A stretch of DNA of 64,000 nucleotides from Tissierella sp. (GTDB lineage Bacteria > Bacillota > Clostridia > Tissierellales > Tissierellaceae). This document shows, in pieces, positions 32,850 through 41,293 of this stretch. A program made the position numbers and the translations under genes. Each line of letters begins with the position of its first letter. Position 1 is the first letter of the stretch. Location: the NCBI RefSeq assembly GCF_029266915.1, contig NZ_JARIEF010000082.1:1-64000 (forward strand), in the 5' to 3' direction. The notes under the pieces are model-generated. The model was not told where the DNA came from. It searched no databases and was given only the letters and a program-made list of their open reading frames with translations.

Positions 32850-34508
32850 TTAATAGAGTTTAAAGGATGCCCCTCCTATAAACTCTCTAAGAATAGAATT
32901 GGGAGGTATTGCACTTTCATCCTCCACATCTACAAAATATTCCAAGAATTTTATTAACTTTCTAGCTTCACTATAATGTATGCTGGTTTGATCAACTTCC
33001 TTTAATAAGGGAAGTATATATTTTTTAAGCACACTCATCTCATAAACTAATGATGAGTTAAACATTATATCTGCTTGCTCTTGATACGGAAATATATACC
33101 TCTCTTCCCCTCTCCTTACCCCTGTCCAAAGTTCCAAGGTTCTCAAAGGACCATTGCCTCTGTATTTTACATCTCTTACCATTCTTCTTACTAGTCTTAT
33201 ATCTGTAGTGGATATGCGATTATGAGGATCGAGATTAATACCTGTAAGAGCTGAAATATATATCTTGAATTTGTTTTTTTCAGGTATCATTTTAGTAAGC
33301 TCTGGATTTAGTCCATGTATGCCTTCAATTATAATAGGATGATCTTTATCTAATTTTACTATCTTTCCTGATTTTCCTCTTTTACCAGTTACAAAGTCAA
33401 ATTTCGGAAGTTCTAGATTCTTTCCTTCTATTAACTTTACAAGGTCCATATTAAGAAGCTCTATATCTATTGCATCTATAGTTTCAAAGTTTGGTGTTCC
33501 GTCCTTATTTAAAGGCGTTTTATCCCTGTCTACAAAATAATCATCAAGAGAAATAGTAATTGGTCTCTGACCGTTGACATTCATCTGAACCTTAAGTCTG
33601 TTTGCAAATGTTGTTTTACCAGAGGACGAAGGACCTGCTATTTGTATTATATTAATATCCTTATCTTTATAGATTATATCTGCAATTTCAGATACTTTTT
33701 TCTCATGATGAGCTTCAGATATTTGAATAATATCATCTATCCCACCGTTTTGTATTTTTTCATTTAGGGAGCCCACATATGATAAGTCCAATATCTCCAA
33801 CCACTGGTCTGTATCTTCAAATATTTTAGCCAGTTTTTTTTGTTCTTTAAAGTTCTCTATATCATAATTATTTTTCTTACTTGGAAAGAGAATTATAATT
33901 CCAGGATAGTAATATTTCAATTTAAAATCTTTTACGTAACCTGTAGACGCTGCTAAGTAACCATGAAAAGAATCATAATGTCCATTTATTTTATAGATAC
34001 TTATTTCTTCTTTCTCTGTTGTTTCAAACAATCTTAACTTATCTGCATATCCATATTCTCGAAATACTTCAAGTGCTTCTTCTCTTTTGTATCTTTCCCT
34101 TTTTATAGGATAGTCACTTTTAATAATATCTTCCATTTTCTTTTCTATCTTTATTAAATCATTAAAACTTATAGGATAATCTTTTCCAAGTTTTCCATAT
34201 AGTCCAGGTCCTAAAAAGTATTCTATACTTACCCGGCTATTGGGATAAAGTTCCTTACAAGCCATTATAAATACAGCTGAGATCGTCTTGGTATATATTC
34301 TATACCCATCTACGTCTCGGTTGTCTATAAATTCTATCTTTGTATCTTCTTGTAATTCTGTATCCAGGTTATATATCCTGTTGTTTATTCTAGCACCTAG
34401 ATATTTCTTATAGTCATCACCAAATGTTTTTTTTGATAGGTCCAAAAGATTTATGCCCTTTTCAACTTGTATCTTTTTTAAACCTTTAATATCTACTTCT
34501 ATAGCCAT
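32850..34508 (-). CDS. Uridine-kinase-like protein with N-terminal TGS/threonyl-tRNA-synthetase-like region
   Basis: A 552-residue fusion seen in many Firmicutes: an N-terminal TGS-like ubiquitin fold (residues 1-60), a threonyl/alanyl-tRNA-synthetase second-additional-domain-like region with an H-x-x-x-H type site (residues about 60-260), and a C-terminal P-loop kinase domain with IAGPSSSGKTTFANRL and the SLDDYFVDR substrate motif of uridine/phosphoribulokinases. The true substrate is not established. AAGGGGGA points to ATG 34508; the track's extra 15 residues are not supported. Single gene. Confidence 0.85.
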   Translation of the reverse strand: MAIEVDIKGLKKIQVEKGINLLDLSKKTFGDDYKKYLGARINNRIYNLDTELQEDTKIEFIDNRDVDGYRIYTKTISAVFIMACKELYPNSRVSIEYFLGPGLYGKLGKDYPISFNDLIKIEKKMEDIIKSDYPIKRERYKREEALEVFREYGYADKLRLFETTEKEEISIYKINGHYDSFHGYLAASTGYVKDFKLKYYYPGIIILFPSKKNNYDIENFKEQKKLAKIFEDTDQWLEILDLSYVGSLNEKIQNGGIDDIIQISEAHHEKKVSEIADIIYKDKDINIIQIAGPSSSGKTTFANRLKVQMNVNGQRPITISLDDYFVDRDKTPLNKDGTPNFETIDAIDIELLNMDLVKLIEGKNLELPKFDFVTGKRGKSGKIVKLDKDHPIIIEGIHGLNPELTKMIPEKNKFKIYISALTGINLDPHNRISTTDIRLVRRMVRDVKYRGNGPLRTLELWTGVRRGEERYIFPYQEQADIMFNSSLVYEMSVLKKYILPLLKEVDQTSIHYSEARKLIKFLEYFVDVEDESAIPPNSILREFIGGASFKLY

Positions 34509-34556
34509 AAAATCCCCCTTTAAGCTTTTTCTTCCCAATAAGTATTGTATCATATT

Positions 34557-34605
34557 AAAACTTAGTAGAAGTCTTGGGCCAGGCTCCAGACTTCTACTAA
34601 GTTTA
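34557..34605 (-). terminator. Long hairpin terminator after the SIMPL gene
   Basis: AAACTTAGTAGAAGTCT and AGACTTCTACTAAGTTT pair over 17 bp around a GC-rich loop (TGGGCCAGGCTCC) that can itself pair. T-runs flank it on both sides. The GC-rich loop in an AT-rich genome resembles a repeat-type insertion. Confidence 0.8.
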
Positions 34606-34655
34606 TTATTATTTATAATTTTCCTTGTGATGATCTTTTTTTTATGATAAGCCCT

Positions 34656-35303
34656 CTATATCTCTATTTGCCAAGTTATCTCTACAGTATCTGTCTGCTG
34701 TAAATCTTCCGCTACTATTGAAATGTTATCACTCATAACTGACATACTTTTTTGGAGACTTAAAGGAGATCTGTAAACTTCATCTTCATCAAAGCTATAA
34801 TTTATTACGATAATTTCTCCCAGCTTTACTCCAGAAGCCTCTGCTATTAAAGCCGCCTTTTCTCTTGAATTACTTATAGCATCCTTTAGGATCATCTCTT
34901 TAAATGATTTACTATCTTTTAATTTATAAACAATTGAGAACTCTGGATTTGCTTTAGATCTAGCTAAAGCATTTAAAACTCCACTCAATTTTTCCTCATT
35001 ATTATCAAATTCAATTGTCAAAGAATGATGGATTTCATAGCCTATAAATTTTCTCTTACTATTAAATTCCCTTGTTTCATTTTCATACTTTGTGTCTACA
35101 CTAAAATTTATTGTTTTTATAGATTCTTTTTCAAAACCTTCTTCTCCTAAAGCTGTCCTTAAGTTCTCAAGGTCATAGTTTGCCTTCTTTAATGACTTTT
35201 CATAAGTATCATCCAAAGATTTAATTTCTATATTTATTTTTATCATATCAGGAGGTATAGACGCTTGTCCTACACCTTTGACTTTTATAATTCTATTTTC
35301 CAT
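34656..35303 (-). CDS. SIMPL-domain protein (DUF541)
   Basis: A 215-residue protein with the family start IKVKGVGQASIPPDMIKINI and repeated short alternating strands (NFSVDTKYEN, ISIVAEDLQQT). No clear signal peptide, so it is probably cytoplasmic, unlike the secreted Gram-negative relatives such as oxidative-stress protein YggE. Function unknown. A sigma-B-like element about 40 bases upstream hints at stress expression. Confidence 0.85.
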   Translation of the reverse strand: MENRIIKVKGVGQASIPPDMIKINIEIKSLDDTYEKSLKKANYDLENLRTALGEEGFEKESIKTINFSVDTKYENETREFNSKRKFIGYEIHHSLTIEFDNNEEKLSGVLNALARSKANPEFSIVYKLKDSKSFKEMILKDAISNSREKAALIAEASGVKLGEIIVINYSFDEDEVYRSPLSLQKSMSVMSDNISIVAEDLQQTDTVEITWQIEI

Positions 35304-35338
35304 AATAATCCTCCTATCAATATATTCTATTAATAGAT

Positions 35339-35362
35339 ATACCCACTAACGAAGGATTTAAT
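35339..35362 (-). promoter_or_regulatory. Sigma-B-like promoter of the SIMPL gene
   Basis: Minus strand ATTAAA (35362-35357), 12 bases, GGGTAT (35344-35339). Confidence 0.45.
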
Positions 35363-35553
35363 ATTTAATAATTTTTATTTAATAGTTTTTTTGAAGTTAT
35401 TTATTTTATTTCCAAAATAAATAAACCTACTATAGTGGCACCAATTAATAAACACTGAATCTTTGTCAGTTTTCTTAAAAATATAAGCGATTTTTTTCAA
35501 AAGCTATAAAATACAATCATAATTAATGGATTTGTAAGAGTTTTATTAATTTA

Positions 35554-35582
35554 TTATTTACCACAAAAAATTATGGTATAAT
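35554..35582 (+). promoter_or_regulatory. Probable promoter of the cystine symporter gene
   Basis: TATAAT at 35577-35582 with a weak -35 (TTATTT) 17 bases upstream. Confidence 0.4.
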
Positions 35583-35655
35583 GTTTTGTAGTTATGATTA
35601 TTTTAGCTTCAATATAAGTAATTGTAACTATAAAATATTTTAAGGAGGCAAATTT

Positions 35656-37044
35656 ATGAATACTACTATTTTAGTATTAATCAACGTTTTAGTTATGGCA
35701 GCGATCATTTTTACTTTGATATTTCTAAAGAAAAGAAATTTCTCTTTTACTTTTAGAGTTATTTCAGCCATGGTTGTTGGTATAATTTTTGGAGCTGCGC
35801 TTCAAATGATTTATGGAGGAACGTCAGAAATAGTTTTAAAATCCAATGATTGGTTCGCAGTCGTAGGGACAGGTTATGTAAGGTTATTAAGGATGATAGT
35901 TATTCCTTTGATATTTGTATCAATTACCAGCGCTATAATAAACCAAGATTCTAAAAATCTAGGAAAAATGGCTACACAGATAATATTGATCCTAGTAATT
36001 ACTACTGCTATTTCAGCATTTGTAGGAGCTATGACTGCTAACGCATTCAATTTAACTGCTGAAGGGCTTCAATCAGGTGAAACTGAAACTCAAGCTGGTG
36101 AAAGTTTAGAAGGAAGACTCGAAGAATACCAGTCAAGAACTATTCAGGAGCAGATTGTAGAAATAATACCTACAAATCCATTCTTTTCCATGACAGGTCA
36201 AGGAAGTTCTGCTACTCTATCTGTAGTTGTATTTGCAGCATTTATATCTGTAGCAGCTCTTGGTGTTAGAAGTAAAAAGCCCGAATCTGCAAAGATATTT
36301 TCAGACCTCATTCAGTCTCTGCACGATGTAGTAATGAGAATGGTGACTATGATACTAAGACTTACACCTTATGGAGTTTTAGCTCTTATGACCAGGATGG
36401 TTTCAACCAGTAATTTTAAAGATATACTAAGACTTATTAATTTTGTAATAGCTTCTTATGTAGCTTTAGCTATAGTATTTGTTATTCATTTATTATTACT
36501 GCTAGTGTTTGGTATAAACCCAGGAATTTATATAAAGAAATCAGCAACAGCTTTAATGTTTGCTTTTAGTTCGAGGTCCTCAGCGGGAGCACTTCCAATA
36601 AACATTCAAACTCAGACAGATAAGTTTGGTGTTTCACCCGGACAAGCTAATCTCTCAGCTTCACTTGGAACAAGCATCGGACAAAACGGATGTGCCGGAG
36701 TATATCCTGCCATGCTAGCTGTTATGATTGCACCCACAGTGGGTATAAATCCAATGGATCCGGCTTTCTTAATAAAATTAATTGTTATAACAGCCATAGC
36801 TTCATTTGGTATAGCTGGAGTTGGAGGGGGAGCTACTTTCGCAGCCCTTACAGTACTCTCTTCTATGGGCCTTCCTGTAGGGTTAGTAGGTCTTCTTATA
36901 GCAATAGAACCACTTATAGATATGGGTAGAACAGTTGTTAACGTAAGCGACTCTATGGTTGCAGGACTTATATCAAGCAAGCTTATGGGCGAGCTAGATA
37001 TGAAAAAATATAATACAGCAATGGTAGATACCGAGGAGGTATAA
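35656..37044 (+). CDS. tcyP: Sodium/proton:dicarboxylate-type symporter, L-cystine TcyP-like
   Basis: A 462-residue member of the DAACS family with the re-entrant hairpin region AFSSRSSAGALPINIQ in place of the serine-rich aspartate/glutamate hairpin, the GNGCAG-type tip (GQNGCAGVYPAM) and C-terminal GRTVVNVSDSM. These and the N-terminal layout fit TcyP-type L-cystine importers better than glutamate carriers. The gene ends one base before a HesB-like selenoprotein gene whose ribosome-binding site GAGGAGG lies in its last codons, so cystine uptake and the selenoprotein are co-expressed. Confidence 0.85.
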   Translation: MNTTILVLINVLVMAAIIFTLIFLKKRNFSFTFRVISAMVVGIIFGAALQMIYGGTSEIVLKSNDWFAVVGTGYVRLLRMIVIPLIFVSITSAIINQDSKNLGKMATQIILILVITTAISAFVGAMTANAFNLTAEGLQSGETETQAGESLEGRLEEYQSRTIQEQIVEIIPTNPFFSMTGQGSSATLSVVVFAAFISVAALGVRSKKPESAKIFSDLIQSLHDVVMRMVTMILRLTPYGVLALMTRMVSTSNFKDILRLINFVIASYVALAIVFVIHLLLLLVFGINPGIYIKKSATALMFAFSSRSSAGALPINIQTQTDKFGVSPGQANLSASLGTSIGQNGCAGVYPAMLAVMIAPTVGINPMDPAFLIKLIVITAIASFGIAGVGGGATFAALTVLSSMGLPVGLVGLLIAIEPLIDMGRTVVNVSDSMVAGLISSKLMGELDMKKYNTAMVDTEEV

Positions 37045-37045
37045 T

Positions 37046-37330
37046 ATGAAAATAATTATTGATGAAAAAGCTCAAAAATATATTAAATCAAAAGGTGAGA
37101 ATTCTATTACTGCTTGGCTTGAGGGATGTTCTTCGTGAGGCACCAGTGAACCTCAACCATCAGTTAAGATGGGAAAACCAGAAAATACTGCAGATTATGA
37201 AAAATATAGAATAAATGAAGTAGATGCTTATATAAAATCAGATGTCAAAGCTAAAGATGATTCTTTAAAAATAAAGTATTCTAAAATGCTTTGGATGGAA
37301 AAACTTGTAGTAGAAGGAATTATATTTTAA
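37046..37330 (+). CDS. HesB-like selenoprotein with CSSU motif, in-frame TGA
   Basis: Not in the ORF track. ATG 37046 follows GAGGAGG and opens a 94-residue frame with a single in-frame TGA (37136-37138, codon 31) in AWLEGCSSU-GTSEPQPSV, ending at TAA 37330. The frame before and after TGA is continuous and similar in character (KIIIDEKAQKYIKSK ... DDSLKIKYSKMLWME), the A-type iron-sulfur carrier (HesB/IscA) layout. C28-x-x-U31 makes a thioredoxin-like redox pair. HesB-like selenoproteins have been reported in surveys of bacterial selenoproteomes. Its direct coupling to a cystine importer suggests a role in thiol or selenium handling; this is inference. Confidence 0.85.
37136..37155 (+). promoter_or_regulatory. 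Candidate bacterial SECIS hairpin of the HesB-like selenoprotein
   Basis: UGAGG, including the Sec codon, pairs with CCUCA; the 10-base loop CACCAGUGAA contains a further CAC/GUG pairing. A compact stem at the UGA fits SelB-dependent recoding, though the loop is not classical. Confidence 0.45.
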
Positions 37331-37363
37331 AAAAACTCCCAGGCCTAGGCCTGGGAGTTTTTT
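37329..37363. terminator. Bidirectional terminator after the HesB-like selenoprotein
   Basis: AAAAAACTCCCAGGCC and GGCCTGGGAGTTTTTT form a nearly loopless GC-rich stem with A- and T-runs, overlapping the stop codons of both convergent genes. Confidence 0.9.
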
Positions 37364-38363
37364 AAGATCTTCTTATTCTTTTAATGCTTACATCTTTAAG
37401 TTGTTCTATATTATATATACCATCTAATGAAAATGCAGAATAGGTAAGCTTAACATCATGTACATCATTAGACTTTATAGTCTTTTCTACTATACATTTC
37501 CAAGAAAGCCCAGTATTTAACTCTTTCATCTCTGGATAATCTTTTATTCCGGTGCTTATTAAGTGAGTTATTATGCAGGAGGTAAGTATATCTATCATAT
37601 TTTCAAAATCATTATAGTAGTCTTTGAGCATAAGCAAAGCATGTATACTTGTTATACAATGAAGTATTACTATATTTCCTTTTTCATAAAAAAGGGGTAT
37701 AAGAAACTTTAGAAGCGTTTTAATCTTTATATCTTCCCCGCCTTTTATAGTAAATCCTTTTTTTATATAGTCTTCATCGTCATAAAGCTCTCTTATTGTT
37801 TGTCCAAGAGTATTATTATTTTCAAGTATTTCTCTTATATGTACATCTCTTGATAGTTTTTCTATTTCTTGTCTAAATTCATCTGGATCTATTTCTCTTT
37901 TAAATTCTTTAGCTTCTCTATAAGCTGTAATATAATAAGCTAATCCCCTTAAAAGTTCATCCTTAAGTTCTGGTTTTTCTTTATATCCTTCCACTCCATA
38001 GGCAACTCTTATAAGTGTATGAAATAAACCGGAGCTCATTCCAAGGGGATATTTATTTATTATATCTCGAGTAATTATTTCTATATCTAGTGTTAAAGCT
38101 TGTTTTTTCAAAAAGTCCAAAGTACCTTCGTACAATTCTCTATTTCCCAGGGCAGATTCTATAGACTCAACCTTCTTATAATCTTTTTTCACTTTATTTA
38201 CACTGCTTCTTGAAAGGTATTTTTTAGTAAATTTATCTACAGTATCCCTGTCTTGTGATAGTTTATATACTGCCCATTGAGCCATGGGTAGATGATTTAC
38301 AAGATCACCCATATATGGAGAATACTCTGCTCCCGTCTCATTTATTATTTCTTCAACTGTCAT
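37362..38363 (-). CDS. Questin-oxidase-like protein (DUF4243 family)
   Basis: Residues near the start (YSPYMGDLVNHLPMAQWAVYKL) and in the middle (MSSGLFHTLIRVAYGVEGY), as well as LHCITSIHALL near residue 250, match the questin oxidase family known from fungal aromatic polyketide oxidation and of unknown role in bacteria. Conserved histidines recur in H-rich helical repeats; no cofactor motif is visible. The track start TTG at 38381 is 6 codons upstream of ATG 38363, which AGAGGT supports. A very good sigma-B-like promoter precedes it. Confidence 0.75.
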   Translation of the reverse strand: MTVEEIINETGAEYSPYMGDLVNHLPMAQWAVYKLSQDRDTVDKFTKKYLSRSSVNKVKKDYKKVESIESALGNRELYEGTLDFLKKQALTLDIEIITRDIINKYPLGMSSGLFHTLIRVAYGVEGYKEKPELKDELLRGLAYYITAYREAKEFKREIDPDEFRQEIEKLSRDVHIREILENNNTLGQTIRELYDDEDYIKKGFTIKGGEDIKIKTLLKFLIPLFYEKGNIVILHCITSIHALLMLKDYYNDFENMIDILTSCIITHLISTGIKDYPEMKELNTGLSWKCIVEKTIKSNDVHDVKLTYSAFSLDGIYNIEQLKDVSIKRIRRS

Positions 38364-38433
38364 AAATATACCTCTTTTCAATCAATTTATTTTACATAAG
38401 CATTACATATTAATTACAATACACAAGTATCAT

Positions 38434-38457
38434 ATACCCATTTATATAACTTTAAAC
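38434..38457 (-). promoter_or_regulatory. Sigma-B-like promoter of the questin-oxidase-like gene
   Basis: Minus strand GTTTAA (38457-38452), 12 bases, GGGTAT (38439-38434): the best match in this window, 70 bases before the start. Confidence 0.65.
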
Positions 38458-38480
38458 AAAGTTTATTAAAATTTTAATAA

Positions 38481-38512
38481 ACAAAACCAGATAAAAATTT
38501 ATCTGGTTTTGT
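38481..38512 (-). terminator. Terminator of the superoxide dismutase gene
   Basis: ACAAAACCAGAT and ATCTGGTTTTGT pair around an AT loop 20 bases after the stop codon with a T-rich tail on the minus strand. Confidence 0.85.
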
Positions 38513-38532
38513 AGGTTTCTATTTGTTTTTAT

Positions 38533-39147
38533 TTATTTCGCTTCTTTAAGTCTTTTTGCTACTTCATCCCAGTTTATAACATTCCAAAATGCTTCAACAT
38601 AATCTGGTCTCTTGTTTTGATACTTTAGATAGTAAGCATGCTCCCATACATCCAGTCCCATTACAGGGAACATTCCTTCAGATACTGGGTTGTTTTGATT
38701 TGGAGTTGACATAACTGCCAGTTTTCCATCTTCAAGTACAAGCCATGCCCATCCACTTCCGAATCTAGTAGCTGCAGCCTTATTAAATACTTCTTTAAAG
38801 TTATCAAATCCACCTAAATCTTCATCTATCTTTTTAGCTAGTTCTCCCTCTGGCTTTCCTCCACCATTTGGAGACATAATCTTCCAAAATATTGAGTGAT
38901 TATAGTGTCCACCAACATTATTGATTACTGCAAATTTTATACTATCTGGTAATTTCTCTAAGTTTTCTTTCTTTAATACTTCTTCTGGACTCATATTCTC
39001 AAATTCTGAATGTCCTTCTAAAGCATTATTTGCATTGTTTACATATCCTTGATGATGCTTACTGTGGTGAATCTCCATAGTCTGTGCATCAATATAAGGT
39101 TCAAGTGCGTCATAAGCATAATCTAATTCCGGTAATTTAAAAGTCAT
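38533..39147 (-). CDS. sodA: Superoxide dismutase, Fe/Mn type
   Basis: Converts superoxide to oxygen and hydrogen peroxide. Metal ligands H27 (EIHHSKHH), H85 ([10 protein letters not shown]) and the D/H pair of [14 protein letters not shown] are present, and [11 protein letters not shown] is the Mn-type variant of that loop. Length 204 is standard for cytoplasmic SOD; no signal peptide. Upstream lie a sigma-B-like promoter and a Fur-family box overlapping its -35, so oxidative or iron control is likely. Confidence 0.95.
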   Translation of the reverse strand: MTFKLPELDYAYDALEPYIDAQTMEIHHSKHHQGYVNNANNALEGHSEFENMSPEEVLKKENLEKLPDSIKFAVINNVGGHYNHSIFWKIMSPNGGGKPEGELAKKIDEDLGGFDNFKEVFNKAAATRFGSGWAWLVLEDGKLAVMSTPNQNNPVSEGMFPVMGLDVWEHAYYLKYQNKRPDYVEAFWNVINWDEVAKRLKEAK

Positions 39148-39205
39148 TTAATATCTCTCCTTTAATTTATATAATCTTTTTTAAAAGTTTCTCTCTATAG
39201 TATAT

Positions 39206-39230
39206 ATATCCAATTTTCTAATTGATAAAC
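39206..39230 (-). promoter_or_regulatory. Sigma-B-like promoter of sodA
   Basis: Minus strand GTTTAT (39230-39225), 13 bases, GGATAT (39211-39206), about 60 bases before the start. Confidence 0.5.
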
Positions 39231-39237
39231 ATTATCA
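39223..39237. promoter_or_regulatory. Fur/PerR-type operator at sodA
   Basis: TGATAAACATTATCA matches the 7-1-7 box TGATAAT-N-ATTATCA at all but one defined position and covers the -35 element. Confidence 0.6.
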
Positions 39238-39280
39238 TCCAAAATTATTAAAATAAGTTGCAAATTTTAAGCAACTTTCC

Positions 39281-39844
39281 TTATAAATCCCTATAATTAG
39301 TCATTTCTACTCGCTTAAAATCTTTTTCATCTACAGAAACTATATTTATACTTCCATTTTCAATTTTAAATTTAAAGAAATAGTTTATATCATCAAATAC
39401 CCAACAAAGAACAAGTCTTATAATGCCAGCATGAGTAACTAATACTACAGATTCATCTTTTTCTATAATTTCTTCCAAAAAGTCCTTTACTCTATCATAA
39501 ACTATTTCAAGGCTTTCTCCATCTTCAATGATATATTTATTTTGATTTCTGTTCCACTGATCATATTCTTTTGGATATTCTTCTTCTATTTCTTCAAAGT
39601 TCATGCCCGCAAACTTACCAAAGTTATACTCTCCTATTCTGGAGTCAGATTTTCCATCTAGCTGTAAAATTTCTAATGTCTGTATTGTTCTTTTAAAAGG
39701 ACTGTAGTAGACCCTAGAATAATCAAAGTCCTTCAATCGTTCTCTAGTTTTTTCTATCTGATGTTTTCCTTTTTCAGATAGTGAACTATTATATGTTCCA
39801 AAAACTCCTTCTACATTATCTTCGGATTGACCGTGACGAATCAT
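39281..39844 (-). CDS. Histidine phosphatase family protein
   Basis: Phosphoglycerate-mutase-like phosphatase: catalytic RHGQSEDN at the N-terminus, YYSPFKRTIQTLEIL, the FGKFAGMNFEEIEEEYP segment, and VLVTHAGIIRLVL with the second histidine. Length about 187 fits the alpha-ribazole phosphatase/CobC-like group, although no cobalamin genes adjoin. The track's TTG (39856) is less likely than ATG 39844, which has GGAG seven bases upstream and starts at the canonical MIRHG. Confidence 0.85.
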   Translation of the reverse strand: MIRHGQSEDNVEGVFGTYNSSLSEKGKHQIEKTRERLKDFDYSRVYYSPFKRTIQTLEILQLDGKSDSRIGEYNFGKFAGMNFEEIEEEYPKEYDQWNRNQNKYIIEDGESLEIVYDRVKDFLEEIIEKDESVVLVTHAGIIRLVLCWVFDDINYFFKFKIENGSINIVSVDEKDFKRVEMTNYRDL

Positions 39845-39975
39845 TATTATCTCCAATTATCCACCTCCGCTACAAATAAATTATATTTATTATCTACCCT
39901 TTTGATCTGATAGTAATCTGCGAAGACCTTTTTAAATTTGATTATTCCTTAAAAAGACTATTAAATAAGACTATT

Positions 39976-39997
39976 AAAAAGACGCATAAAATGCATC
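39976..39997 (-). terminator. Terminator upstream of the histidine phosphatase gene, ends the DMT transporter transcript region
   Basis: On the minus strand GATGCAT-TTT-ATGCGTC is followed by TTTTT; an outer AGACTATTA/TAATAGTCT stem (39968-40010) encloses it. It lies downstream of the DMT transporter gene. Confidence 0.75.
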
Positions 39998-40068
39998 TCT
40001 CTAATAGTCTATAATTTTTAATTATCTAAGGGTTTCCTCTATAGCTGTTTCATCTTAAAAATGAAAAA

Positions 40069-40968
40069 TTAAATTAAAAATAAGACACCCACACCAACTA
40101 CTGAAAGCACGGCTCCTAATACTTCTCTAGCTGTGATTTTTTCTTTAAATAAGATTATAGAAAAGGGTATTATTATTACCGGGGTTATGGAGGTAATGGT
40201 TGCAGTTATACCCGCGCTTGTATGTTGAAGTGATGTCAGCTGCATAGAAACACCCAGAAAAGATCCAAATATAGATCCCAAAGCTATTATTGCAAGGGCC
40301 TTCTTGTTCTCAAAGACCTTCTTTAAATCGTCCCATTTATTTAGATATAAAAAAAGCAGAAAGAAAGAAATAAATCCAGCTATAATCCTTATCTGAGTTG
40401 CCGCAAATGGATTATATCCATTCATGCCATATTTACTGGCTATAGTTCCAAGAGACTGACCTATCGCTCCTAAGAATGCATATCCAATACCTTTCGCAGA
40501 ATGATTTAATTTTATTTTTTCTCCTTTTTTACCTCCGCTTAGGATAACTATAGATATTCCCAAAATAGTTATTATCATTCCTATTATTCCAAGGGGGGCA
40601 ATTTCTTCTTGTAAAAAAATAAATCCAAGTATAGCCGTTAAAGGAGGACTACTTGCCATTATAAGCAGACTAATACGGGTTCCTAGTTCTACATATGCTC
40701 TAAAAAGAAAAAAATCTCCTAAAAAAAATCCTACTATTCCTGATAGGCTGAGAAATGTCCAATTTTGTAAACTAGCATCTATAGGAAATAAGTGACCTCT
40801 GGCAAAATATGTATAGGTACTGATAAAAACAAAACCAAAGACAAGTGTAATAAAATTTACTGCAAGTGAACCTACTTTTTTGCCGGCCGATTCAAAAGAC
40901 AGACCAGTTATAGTCCAGCAAAATGCTGCTATTAGTGCTGTTATTTCTCCTATTCTTGAACTAAGCAT
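40069..40968 (-). CDS. DMT superfamily transporter (EamA repeats)
   Basis: Ten membrane segments in two EamA repeats; GEITALIAAFCWTITGLSFE opens the first and GAIGQSLGTIASKYGMNGYNP the second. Such proteins export or import small metabolites; substrate unknown. The track ATG (40977) touches AGGA, while ATG 40968 has a 9-base spacing and is preferred. Next upstream in the same direction is the Cys-rich small protein. Confidence 0.88.
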   Translation of the reverse strand: MLSSRIGEITALIAAFCWTITGLSFESAGKKVGSLAVNFITLVFGFVFISTYTYFARGHLFPIDASLQNWTFLSLSGIVGFFLGDFFLFRAYVELGTRISLLIMASSPPLTAILGFIFLQEEIAPLGIIGMIITILGISIVILSGGKKGEKIKLNHSAKGIGYAFLGAIGQSLGTIASKYGMNGYNPFAATQIRIIAGFISFFLLFLYLNKWDDLKKVFENKKALAIIALGSIFGSFLGVSMQLTSLQHTSAGITATITSITPVIIIPFSIILFKEKITAREVLGAVLSVVGVGVLFLI

Positions 40969-41011
40969 TCTTTTCATTCCTCATTTTTATGTATTTTGGG
41001 TAAATCTACTT

Positions 41012-41293
41012 CTACTTATCTTCCTTTCCTCTGTTAAAGCTTTCAGCAACTCTTTTTTCGTTTATTTCCCCTATTTTTTTATTTATATAGTCATAACCAT
41101 TTACCTTGTGGGGTATTAAGCAATCTGAACAATCTTTTATACCATGGATGTTTTTATAATTGCCACCACATTCTTCTAAAAAATATAGGGGGCAATAGCA
41201 AAACATACAGTTAAAATCTTCTGTTGAATCTACCTTGTGGCAGGGAAGATACATACAATCTTTATTTGTATAAAATCTATAAGAATTTTCCAT
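41012..41293 (-). CDS. Cysteine-rich small-domain protein (PF04071 type)
   Basis: A 93-residue protein with ordered cysteines and histidines: NKDCMYLPCHK, NCMFCYCPLYFLEECGG, and GIKDCSDCLIPH, the pattern of the Cys-rich small domain thought to bind metal, often found near cobalamin genes or fused to CobZ-type proteins. The role is unknown. ATG preceded by AGGAG. It is followed by the DMT transporter and may form an operon with it. Confidence 0.8.
   Translation of the reverse strand: MENSYRFYTNKDCMYLPCHKVDSTEDFNCMFCYCPLYFLEECGGNYKNIHGIKDCSDCLIPHKVNGYDYINKKIGEINEKRVAESFNRGKEDK

Larger units (their letters stand above)
35304..35655. other. Divergent promoter region between SIMPL gene and cystine symporter
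   Basis: The 352-base gap holds a sigma-B-like element for the SIMPL gene and a TATAAT for the symporter. The middle (about 35370-35540) is AT-rich with nothing recognisable. Confidence 0.5.
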
